The position numbers were made by a program, and so were the translations under genes. A stretch of 5,429 nt of DNA, from the NCBI GenBank assembly GCA_964482395.1, contig CAYZXK010000225.1, positions 1 through 5,429 on the forward strand, written 5' to 3'. Origin of the DNA: CAYZXK01 sp964482395. Lineage in GTDB: Bacteria; Planctomycetota; Phycisphaerae; UBA1845; Fen-1342. Position 1 is the first letter of the stretch, and every line of letters begins with the position of its first letter. A model generated the notes under the pieces. It was not told where the DNA came from. It saw only the letters and a program-made list of their open reading frames with translations, and searched no databases. Shown here in pieces: positions 1 to 5,429 of the stretch.

Positions 1-111
1 ATCCTCTGGGCTCTGTATCACCGGCTCACCACCCGCGACGTGTGCATTCACGACTCGAACACGAGGCCGACGCCGATCACAGCCGGGACCCTCAGACTCA
101 CCGCCGCGTAG
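1..111 (+). CDS. Possible C-terminal tail of an unidentified upstream gene (partial)
   Basis: Frame 1 is open from the window edge for 36 codons and ends at TAG (109-111). Third codon positions are G or C in 31 of 36 codons, the pattern expected of a real gene in a GC-rich genome; the frame starting at base 2 shows only about 20 of 36 over the same stretch. The peptide begins ILWALYHRLTTRDV and ends in LRLTAA. I recognise no family in it, and its function cannot be inferred. It runs in the same direction as sucA but ends about 330 bp before it, so it need not belong to the same operon. The stretch is short, so the bias could be chance. Confidence 0.35.
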   Translation: MLWALYHRLTTRDVCIHDSNTRPTPITAGTLRLTAA

Positions 112-440
112 CGAAATGGCCGTTCTTCAACGGGCTGCTAACCGACGTGAATCGTAACTCGCATTTTTTTTTGTCAAGACGGAGGCGCGTTTTTTTCTCG
201 CAGGGCCGTAGCGATGGTGCCCCGTGCGGTTCGCGCGTCCCAGGCTGCAACCGCGCCGGCGAGCCGGCCACGGGCGTGTCTTTGGCGGAGGAGACGGCCC
301 CCAACCCGACCCACCAGGCGCTGCCACCGGGCCTATAATCTGCGACGGGCCCGAGCGACCGGCGACTTCCACGGCCGTCGAGCCGTCGGCCGCTACGGAC
401 ACGGGCCGCGCGAGGCGGATCAAAGCCTGGGTGCCAACCT
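112..440. other. Intergenic region upstream of sucA, no convincing gene
   Basis: This 329-bp stretch has several overlapping short open frames on both strands, but their translations are Arg/Pro/Gly-rich and low in complexity, as expected of chance frames in GC-rich DNA. Visible content: a short perfect hairpin CCGTT-cttc-AACGG (120-133), a run of nine T (164-172), a run of seven T (190-196), two copies of GCCGGC (255-260 and 263-268), and a TATAAT hexamer (334-339). It most likely holds the promoter and leader of the sucAB operon. Confidence 0.6.
334..339 (+). promoter_or_regulatory. Candidate -10 box of the sucAB promoter (TATAAT)
   Basis: A perfect sigma-70 type -10 hexamer, TATAAT, stands out in very GC-rich surroundings 101 bp before the sucA start. 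It would place transcription start near 346 and give a leader of roughly 95 nt. No good -35 box lies 16-18 bp upstream (the region reads ccaccagg), so the promoter would be activator-dependent or the match may be chance. Promoter consensus in this unknown host is assumed, not shown. Confidence 0.4.
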
Positions 441-3266
441 ATGAGCGAGCAAACGCCGATTCCCAGCAGCCTCAACCTGCCCTTTGTGGAGCAGCTTTAC
501 CGCGAGTACCTCCGTAACCCGGCGGCCGTGCCCGCGGCGTGGCGGGAGTACTTCGATGGCCTGCCGGCGCCAGATGGGCTGCTGGACCAGAATGCTGCGC
601 CGTCCAGCCGAGCCCCGCTCGGGGACGCCCCCCAGCCGGCCCCCCGATTCGGAGGTCCGGCGCTGCTGGATGGCGGACCGGCAGGCCGGGAAGCCGCCGT
701 CAAGCAGGACCGTCTGGACCAACTGGTCCGGGCCTATCGCGTGCGGGGCCACATCATCGCTCAGTTCGACCCGCTGCATCATCCGCACCCCCACTGCCCC
801 GAGCTGAGCATCGCGCATTATGGCTTTAGGCCTGAAGACCTCGACCGTCCCTTTTCAGTGCGAACCATCAGCGGGTCGCCGGTCCGCACGCTCCGCGAAA
901 TCCTTTTCCTGCTGCGCAACACCTACTGCCGCTCGATCGGCGTGCAGTTCATGCACATCGATTCGCTGGAGGCCCGACATTGGCTTCAAGAGCGGATGGA
1001 GGGGACGCAGAACCGGATCCACCTCAGCCGCCAGGAGCAGCTTCGCATCCTGACTCGGCTTACCGACGCGGTCATCTTCGAGGAATTCATCCAGAAGAAG
1101 TACGTGGGAGCCAAGCGGTTTTCGCTGGAGGGGGCCGAGAGCCTGATCCCGCTTCTGGACCTGGTGATTGAGCAGGCCGGGCCGCAGGGTGTCGAGGAGA
1201 TCGTTATCGGCATGGCCCACCGCGGCCGACTCAATGTGCTGGCCAACATCATAGGCAAGAGCCCGCGGCAGATCTTTCGTGAATTCGAAGACCTCGACGC
1301 CGAGTTGTACCTGGGCCGTGGCGACGTCAAGTACCACCTGGGCTATCACGGCGATTGGACCACCGCGTCCGGCCATGCCGTCCACCTGGCCTTATGCTTC
1401 AACCCCAGCCACCTCGAATTCATCAATCCGGTGGTGCTGGGACGTGTCCGGGCCAAGCAGGATCGGTTGGGAGACGTTGATCGGCGGCGGAGCCTGGCCC
1501 TGCTGATCCATGGCGACGCGGCCTTTGCCGGCCAGGGCATCGTCCAGGAATCGCTCAACCTCAGCGAGCTGGAAGGCTATCGCGTCGGCGGCGCCCTCCA
1601 CGTGATCGTCAACAACCAGCTCGGGTTTACGACCACGCCCGCCGAGGGCCGCTCCAGCCTGTACGCCACCGACGTGGCCAAAATGCTCCAAAGCCCGATC
1701 TTCCACGTCAACGGCGAAGATCCGGAGGCGGTCGCCCAGGTCGTCCGGCTGGCCCTGGACTTTCGCAAGTCATTTCAGCGGGATGTGGTCATCGACATGT
1801 ATTGCTACCGCCGACACGGCCACAGTGAGACCGACGAGCCGTCGCTGACGCAACCGTGCCTGTATCGCAAGATTCAGGCTCGGCCCTCGGTCCGCGATGG
1901 CTATCTGGACCGTCTGCTGAAGCTGGGCGGGGTAACCCGCCAGGAGGCGGACGAAATCGCCGCCCGACGCCGCCAATACCTTGAGCAAGAGTTGGCTGGC
2001 CTGCGGAGCGAGGGGCCCGCCGTCAGCGCCCGGCCCAGTGTGCTGGGACGTATCTGGGCCCAGTATCGGGGCGGCCCGGACCACGACGTGTCGGAGGTGG
2101 ATACCGGCTTCTCGCGCGAGCGACTCGCCGAGCTTCTGGAGGCCACCACACGGCTGCCCGACGGTTTCAACGTTCATCCCAAGCTTCGGCGCTGGCTTGA
2201 GCACCGCCGGGAGATGGCCGCCGGCCGGCGACCGCTGGACTGGTCGGCCGCCGAGACGCTGGCGTTTGCCACCCTGGTCGTCGAGGGCACTCGTGTCCGG
2301 CTCAGCGGCCAAGACACCGCCCGGGGCACGTTCAGCCAGCGGCACGCGGTTCTGTATGACTTCCAGACGGGGCAGCCCTTCATCCCGCTGGCCCATCTTT
2401 CGCCGCAGCAAGCCCCCTTCGAGGTGTACAACAGCCCGCTGTCGGAAGCCGGTGTGTTGGGCTTCGAATACGGCTACAGCATCGGCTACCCGGACGGGCT
2501 GGTCCTCTGGGAGGCCCAATTCGGCGATTTCATCAACGCGGCCCAGGTGTACGTCGATCAGTTCCTGGCCAGTGCGGAGGAGAAATGGTCCAGCCTCAGC
2601 GGTCTGGTCCTGCTGCTGCCCCATGGACTGGAAGGCCAGGGCCCGGAGCATTCCAGCGCCCGGCTGGAGCGATTCCTCATGCTCGCGGCCGACGACAACC
2701 TTCAGATCGTCAGCCCCACCACGCCGGCCCAGTTCTTTCATTGCCTGCGACGCCAGGTACTACGCCGCTGGCGAAAACCGCTGATCGTGCTGACGCCCAA
2801 GAGCCTGCTGCGTCACCCGCACGCCACCTCCACGCTCGACCAACTGACCGAAGGTCGCTTCCAGCGGGTCATCCCCGATGATCTGGCCGAACACGGGCGC
2901 GCCAGCCGCATTCTGCTCTGCGGCGGGAAGCTCTTTTATGAACTGAACCAGGAGCGTGAAGTCCGGGGACGAACCGACGTGGCCATTGTTCGCATCGAGC
3001 AGTACTACCCGCTGCCGGAAGCGACCCTGCTGGCCGCCCTGGAGCCGTACCCGGCCCGGGCTCGCGTCTACTGGGTCCAGGAAGAGCCCGCCAACATGGG
3101 CGCCTGGCCCTACTTGCGTTTAAGATTCGATTCGCGGCTCGGCGGACGGCCTTTCGCGGGCATCACCCGGCCGGCCTCGGCCAGCCCGGCCACCGGCTCC
3201 ACCGCCAGCCATAAGCTCGAGCAGCAACAACTGCTCCGGCAGGCGTTCGAAGCTGATGGAGATTGA
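441..3266 (+). CDS. sucA: 2-oxoglutarate dehydrogenase E1 component (thiamine-diphosphate dependent)
   Basis: The protein catalyses the decarboxylating first step of the 2-oxoglutarate dehydrogenase complex in the TCA cycle and succinylates the lipoyl group of E2; it acts in the cytoplasm. It is 941 aa, close to the E. coli protein (933 aa). Seen in order: the short N-terminal E2/E3-contact segment (about 12-38, FVEQLYREYLRNP); a Pro/Ala/Gly-rich linker (about 41-85); the dehydrogenase E1 domain (about 205-530) with GMAHRGRLNVL (His260), GDVKYHLG (His299), FNPSHLEFINP (320-330) and the ThDP/Mg motif HGDAAFAGQG (357-366) followed by NNQLGF (391-396); the transketolase-type pyrimidine domain (about 599-795) with SGQDTARGTFSQRH (622-635), WEAQFGDF (690-697) and LPHGLEGQGPEHSSAR (726-741); and a C-terminal domain ending near 938. 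All expected catalytic motifs are present, with no sign of decay. The ATG at 441 is chosen because the conserved N-terminal segment follows within about ten residues; no clear Shine-Dalgarno precedes it. It is the first gene of a sucAB operon. The family assignment is firm; substrate specificity is inferred from the family and from the sucB neighbour. Confidence 0.96.
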   Translation: MSEQTPIPSSLNLPFVEQLYREYLRNPAAVPAAWREYFDGLPAPDGLLDQNAAPSSRAPLGDAPQPAPRFGGPALLDGGPAGREAAVKQDRLDQLVRAYRVRGHIIAQFDPLHHPHPHCPELSIAHYGFRPEDLDRPFSVRTISGSPVRTLREILFLLRNTYCRSIGVQFMHIDSLEARHWLQERMEGTQNRIHLSRQEQLRILTRLTDAVIFEEFIQKKYVGAKRFSLEGAESLIPLLDLVIEQAGPQGVEEIVIGMAHRGRLNVLANIIGKSPRQIFREFEDLDAELYLGRGDVKYHLGYHGDWTTASGHAVHLALCFNPSHLEFINPVVLGRVRAKQDRLGDVDRRRSLALLIHGDAAFAGQGIVQESLNLSELEGYRVGGALHVIVNNQLGFTTTPAEGRSSLYATDVAKMLQSPIFHVNGEDPEAVAQVVRLALDFRKSFQRDVVIDMYCYRRHGHSETDEPSLTQPCLYRKIQARPSVRDGYLDRLLKLGGVTRQEADEIAARRRQYLEQELAGLRSEGPAVSARPSVLGRIWAQYRGGPDHDVSEVDTGFSRERLAELLEATTRLPDGFNVHPKLRRWLEHRREMAAGRRPLDWSAAETLAFATLVVEGTRVRLSGQDTARGTFSQRHAVLYDFQTGQPFIPLAHLSPQQAPFEVYNSPLSEAGVLGFEYGYSIGYPDGLVLWEAQFGDFINAAQVYVDQFLASAEEKWSSLSGLVLLLPHGLEGQGPEHSSARLERFLMLAADDNLQIVSPTTPAQFFHCLRRQVLRRWRKPLIVLTPKSLLRHPHATSTLDQLTEGRFQRVIPDDLAEHGRASRILLCGGKLFYELNQEREVRGRTDVAIVRIEQYYPLPEATLLAALEPYPARARVYWVQEEPANMGAWPYLRLRFDSRLGGRPFAGITRPASASPATGSTASHKLEQQQLLRQAFEADGD
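3258..3261 (+). promoter_or_regulatory. Ribosome binding site that sets the sucB start
   Basis: GGAG lies inside the last codons of sucA, 10 nt before ATG 3272. It supports ATG 3272 over the in-frame TTG at 3263, which lies only 1 nt from it. Its position within sucA suggests translational coupling of the two genes. Confidence 0.6.
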
Positions 3267-3271
3267 CCAGC

Positions 3272-4522
3272 ATGGCCGTCGAACTGCGAATCCCCTCCGC
3301 CGGCGAATCCATCACCGAGGTCCAGATCGGCGCCTGGCTCAAAGCTGAAGGCGATTATGTCCAGCGCGACGAGCCGATCGTCGAGATCGAGACCGACAAA
3401 GCTGCTATGGAGTTGCCCGCCCCGGTCAGCGGCATCCTCACGGCGCAACTGAAGAAGACCGGCGAAGTTGTCCCAGTCGGCTCGGTTATCGCCACCATCG
3501 ACCCCTCACCGACAGCGCCGGAACGCGAGGCGCCGTCCGGCGCCTCTGCCGCACGGTCGGGGCTCAAAACGCCAGAGAGCGCCCCGGTCGGGTCGGCGCC
3601 GGCCGCGCCTGGGCCCGCCCCGCGAGTGATGCCCGTAGCCCAGAGGGCCGTGGCCCGGGCGGGCCTGGACTCGGCAGAAGCTCAGGCTACCGGCCCCGGC
3701 GGACGACCGCTCCAGGAAGAGGTCCAGCGCCCAATCGCCGGTGCGTCGAGCGACGCCGACCTTCAGTCCGGGCCCGCAGTTCCAACTTCTCCGCCAACTC
3801 CTGCCGCCACAGCCGCCTCCGACCGGCCCGAAGAGATCGTCCCCATGACCATGCTGCGCCGGCGCATCGCCCAGCGGCTGGTCGAGGCCCAGCATACCAT
3901 GGCCATGCTGACCACGTTCAATGAGATCGACATGTCCGCGGTGCAGCGGCTGCGAGCGGAACGTGGGGAAAAGTTTCAGAAGAAGTACGGCGTGCGGCTG
4001 GGCGTGATGTCGTTTTTCGTGAAGGCGGCCATCGACGCGCTGCGACGTGTGCCGCAGGTCAACGCCGAAATCCGCGGCACGGACATCGTATTCAAGAACT
4101 ATTACGATATCGGCGTCGCGGTCAGCACCGAGCAGGGGCTGGTGGTGCCGGTGCTGCGGAACGCCGACCGCCTCAGCTTCGCCCAGATCGAGCTGGCGAT
4201 CGCCGACCTGGCTGCCCGGGCCCGCGAGCGCAAGATCACGATCGACGAGCTTCAGGGCGGGACCTTCACCATCACTAACGGCGGCGTTTTCGGCTCGCTG
4301 CTGGCCACGCCGATAATCAACCCGCCGCAAAGCGCCATTCTCGGCCTGCATGCCATTCAGGATCGGCCGGTGGCCCGCGACGGCCAAGTGGTGATCCGGC
4401 CGATGATGTACGTCGCCCTGACTTACGATCACCGGTTAATCGACGGACGCGAGTCGGTCACTTTCCTGCGGCGGATCGTGGAGTGCGTCGAGGACCCGGC
4501 CCGGATGCTGATCGAGGTTTAG
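3272..4522 (+). CDS. sucB: 2-oxoglutarate dehydrogenase E2 component (dihydrolipoyllysine succinyltransferase)
   Basis: The protein accepts the succinyl group from E1 on a lipoyl arm and transfers it to CoA, forming the multimeric core of the complex. It is 416 aa from ATG 3272, near the usual OdhB/SucB length of about 400. Seen in order: one lipoyl domain (about 2-77) with lipoyl-lysine motif ETDKAAMEL (Lys43); a Pro/Ala-rich linker (78-117); a peripheral subunit-binding domain (about 119-152, ending TGPGGRPLQEEV) that docks E3 and/or E1; a second linker (153-186); and the catalytic core (about 187-416) with TFTITNGGVFGS (331-342) and the active-site DHRLIDGR (His387, Asp391). The core motifs and the adjacent sucA favour a succinyltransferase over a pyruvate E2. 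It begins 5 nt after the sucA stop, so the two are one transcription unit. The stop codon TAG (4520-4522) is partly supplied by the IS: TA is the end of the target duplication and G is the first IS base. Removing the IS restores TAA and leaves the protein identical. Confidence 0.95.
   Translation: MAVELRIPSAGESITEVQIGAWLKAEGDYVQRDEPIVEIETDKAAMELPAPVSGILTAQLKKTGEVVPVGSVIATIDPSPTAPEREAPSGASAARSGLKTPESAPVGSAPAAPGPAPRVMPVAQRAVARAGLDSAEAQATGPGGRPLQEEVQRPIAGASSDADLQSGPAVPTSPPTPAATAASDRPEEIVPMTMLRRRIAQRLVEAQHTMAMLTTFNEIDMSAVQRLRAERGEKFQKKYGVRLGVMSFFVKAAIDALRRVPQVNAEIRGTDIVFKNYYDIGVAVSTEQGLVVPVLRNADRLSFAQIELAIADLAARARERKITIDELQGGTFTITNGGVFGSLLATPIINPPQSAILGLHAIQDRPVARDGQVVIRPMMYVALTYDHRLIDGRESVTFLRRIVECVEDPARMLIEV
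4519..4521. repeat. Left copy of TTA target-site duplication
   Basis: TTA directly abuts the left inverted repeat and matches TTA at 5425-5427 directly after the right one. A TNA duplication is what IS1031/IS427-type members of the IS5 family are known to make. The TA of this copy forms the first two bases of the sucB stop codon. Confidence 0.75.
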
Positions 4523-4538
4523 AGCCCCTAACAAAACC
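4522..4538 (+). repeat. Left terminal inverted repeat of the IS
   Basis: GAGCCCCTAACAAAACC pairs with the reverse complement of 5408-5424 (GAGCGCCTAACAAAACC) with a single mismatch at the fifth base. It is the expected transposase binding and cleavage end. Its first base completes the sucB stop codon. Confidence 0.88.
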
Positions 4539-4540
4539 AC

Positions 4541-4568
4541 TTGACCGCTGACGAATTCACGTCATGAT
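4541..4568 (+). promoter_or_regulatory. Candidate transposase promoter
   Basis: TTGACC (4541-4546, 5 of 6 to the -35 consensus) is followed after 16 bp by CATGAT (4563-4568, 4 of 6 to the -10 consensus). It lies just inside the left inverted repeat, the usual place for an IS promoter, and would start transcription about 40 nt before the transposase ATG. Read-through from sucAB could also express the gene. Confidence 0.4.
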
Positions 4569-4599
4569 CAGGCCATCGAGCGAGGTCGGTATGCGTCAC

Positions 4600-4604
4600 G
4601 GAGG
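4600..4604 (+). promoter_or_regulatory. Ribosome binding site of the transposase
   Basis: GGAGG lies 8 nt before ATG 4613. It identifies that ATG as the true transposase start rather than the ATG at 4564, which opens the frame that only becomes meaningful after the frameshift. Confidence 0.7.
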
Positions 4605-4612
4605 ACATCGCG

Positions 4613-5418
4613 ATGGCCAAGCCGCTGGTCAGGGACGACCTGTGGGCGGTGATCGAACCGCTGTTGCCCAAACACCCGCCGCGTCCCAAGGGTGGCCGGC
4701 CGATGGTGGCCGACCGGGCGGCGCTGACGGGGATTCTTTTCGTTCTCAAGACGGGCATCCCGTGGGAGTATCTGCCGCAGGAGATGGGCTGCGGGTCGGG
4801 CATGACCTGCTGGCGCCGCCTGCGCGACTGGCAGCGGGCCGGAGTCTGGGACCGGTTGCACCGCGTGCTGCTGGACCGCCTGCGGGGCGCCGACCAACTG
4901 GACTGGTCGCGGGCGGCCGTGGACAGTGCGAGTATCCGGGCGGTTGGGGGGGCGAAAAAACCGGCCCCAACCCGACCGACCGCCGCAAGAAAGGCTCGAA
5001 GCACCATGTCCTTACGGATGCGCAGGGCGTTCCGCTCGTGGCTCGACTGACGAGCGCCAATACCAACGATGGCACCCAACTGCTGCCGTTGGTGGACGCG
5101 ATCCCGGCCGTGAAGGGCCAGCCCGGCGCGCCCCGGCGACGTCCGGGGGCGCTTTACGCCGACCGGGCGTACTACTCGCACCTGCGGCGGATGCTGTTGT
5201 ACGTGCGGGGCATCGAGCCGTTCCTGGCCAAGCCCCGGGAGCCGCACGCCAGCGGATTGGGGAAGTATCGCTGGGTCGTCGAACGCACGCTGAGCTGGTT
5301 GCACCAGTTTCGGCGGCTGCGTGTCCGCTACGAGCGGCGCGCCGACATCCACGAGGGCTTCCTGAGCCTCGGCTGCGCGTTGATCTGCTGGAAACGACTC
5401 ATACATGGGTTTTGTTAG
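4613..5418 (+). CDS. IS5-family DDE transposase, expressed through a -1 frameshift (or frameshifted copy)
   Basis: The enzyme cuts and joins the IS ends. Upstream frame 4613-5050 alone gives 145 aa; its first 113 residues are the family-like N-terminal part (motifs GGRP, LKTGIPWEYLP, CWRRLRDWQ and AVDSASIRAVGG), and the residues after that are out of frame. The downstream frame, read from about 4951 to TAG 5418, supplies GEKTGPNPTDRRKKGSKHHV and the C-terminal half. Joining them with a -1 shift in the G7 run (4946-4952) gives a 268-aa protein with a full DDE triad: Asp104 (AVDS), Asp184 (YADRAYY) and Glu224 (VERTLSWLHQFRRL). That length and order are normal for the family, and two-frame transposases made by programmed frameshifting are known in the IS427 group. 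A mutation or a homopolymer sequencing error would look the same. The downstream frame happens to be open back to ATG 4564, so an automatic caller may report a 284-aa protein with a spurious N-terminal half. Confidence 0.85.
4946..4960 (+). other. Probable -1 frameshift site: G7 and A6 runs
   Basis: The bases are seven G (4946-4952), C, G, then six A (4955-4960). In the upstream frame they read GGG GGG GCG AAA AAA; in the downstream frame GGG GGC GAA AAA ACC. A one-base backward slip on the GGG at 4949-4951 pairs perfectly again and yields AVGG-GEKTGPN; a slip on the A run would yield AVGGAKKTGPN. Both agree with family-like sequence after the junction. I see no clear stimulatory stem-loop just downstream. 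Confidence 0.6.
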
Positions 5419-5424
5419 GCGCTC
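5408..5424 (-). repeat. Right terminal inverted repeat of the IS
   Basis: Read on the minus strand this is GAGCGCCTAACAAAACC, matching the left end at 16 of 17 bases. The transposase stop codon TAG (5416-5418) lies within it. Confidence 0.88.
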
Positions 5425-5427
5425 TTA
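5425..5427. repeat. Right copy of TTA target-site duplication
   Basis: TTA follows the right inverted repeat and equals the left copy. Only AG (5428-5429) of the host sequence beyond it is in the window. Confidence 0.75.
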
Positions 5428-5429
5428 AG

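Larger units (their letters stand above)
4522..5424 (+). mobile_element. Complete IS5-family insertion sequence (IS427/IS1031-like), 903 bp
   Basis: The element is bounded by 17-bp terminal inverted repeats matching at 16 positions and flanked by TTA on both sides. It carries one transposase locus covering almost its whole length, in the same orientation as sucAB; the transposase stop lies inside the right repeat. Size, ends starting GAG, a TNA duplication and a two-frame transposase all fit the IS427/IS1031 groups of the IS5 family. No passenger gene is present. The intact ends, exact duplication and undamaged catalytic residues point to a fairly recent insertion. Exact group and name would need comparison with an IS database. 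Confidence 0.9.

Noticed and set aside
120..133. Hairpin CCGTT-cttc-AACGG as a terminator of the upstream gene
   Set aside because: The stem is only 5 bp and the nearest T run begins 30 bases later, so it does not form a proper intrinsic terminator.
371..391. Possible leader stem (ACGGC/GCCGT or GGCCG/CGGCC) as a riboswitch or attenuator
   Set aside because: Only 5-bp stems with competing pairings, and no recognisable riboswitch core. Such short inverted matches are expected by chance at this GC content.
98..475. Minus-strand open frame of 125 codons overlapping the sucA start
   Set aside because: It is Arg/Gly/Pro-rich, resembles no family, overlaps the promoter region and the well-supported sucA N-terminus, and is typical of chance frames in GC-rich DNA.
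1434..2061. Near-identical in-frame 20-mers in sucA at 1434 and 2040 (encoding VLGRVRA and VLGRIWA)
   Set aside because: Similarity does not extend beyond about 20 bases, and the first copy is a conserved E1 motif. It is best explained by chance and codon bias, not duplication.
1770..2741. Long minus-strand open frame (323 codons) inside sucA
   Set aside because: It lies entirely antisense to conserved E1 catalytic domains. High GC third positions in sucA remove stops from the opposite frame, so this is a shadow.
3263..3271. TTG at 3263 as the sucB start, overlapping the sucA stop
   Set aside because: The GGAG site is only 1 nt from it. ATG 3272 has 10-nt spacing and begins right at the conserved lipoyl-domain N-terminus.
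3506..4432. Long minus-strand open frame (308 codons) inside sucB
   Set aside because: It is antisense to the linker and catalytic core of E2, and the translation has no recognisable domain.
4528..5406. Minus-strand open frame (292 codons) spanning almost the whole IS
   Set aside because: It mirrors the transposase gene. The plus-strand product carries the full DDE triad; the minus-strand product shows no known motif.

Overview
The window looks like a stretch of a GC-rich bacterial chromosome. It carries the first two genes of the 2-oxoglutarate dehydrogenase complex, followed directly by a complete insertion sequence. The lineage cannot be fixed from the sequence alone. The style of the E1 and E2 proteins and the high GC content would suit Planctomycetota or a related group, but that is a low-confidence impression.

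Layout: (1) 1-111 is probably the 3' tail of an unidentified upstream gene, judged only by GC-rich third codon positions. (2) 112-440 is non-coding; it holds two T-tracts and a perfect TATAAT hexamer that may be the -10 box of the operon promoter. (3) 441-3266 is sucA, the full-length thiamine-diphosphate E1 subunit (941 aa). (4) 3272-4522 is sucB, the lipoyl E2 succinyltransferase (416 aa), starting 5 nt after the sucA stop and surely co-transcribed with it. (5) 4522-5424 is a 903-bp IS5-family element, most like the IS427/IS1031 groups. It has 17-bp imperfect terminal inverted repeats, a TTA target duplication and a 268-aa DDE transposase split over two frames.

E1 decarboxylates 2-oxoglutarate and passes the succinyl group to the lipoyl lysine of E2, which transfers it to CoA. 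The E3 subunit (dihydrolipoamide dehydrogenase), which reoxidises the lipoyl group, is not in the window; it may lie past the insertion or elsewhere.

The most notable detail is the insertion point. The IS landed exactly in the sucB stop codon. Joining the flanks without the element and one TTA copy gives GTT TAA, so the original stop was TAA. The present stop is TAG, whose G is the first base of the IS. The E2 protein is unchanged, but anything co-transcribed downstream is now separated by 0.9 kb. I found no new kind of biological system here.
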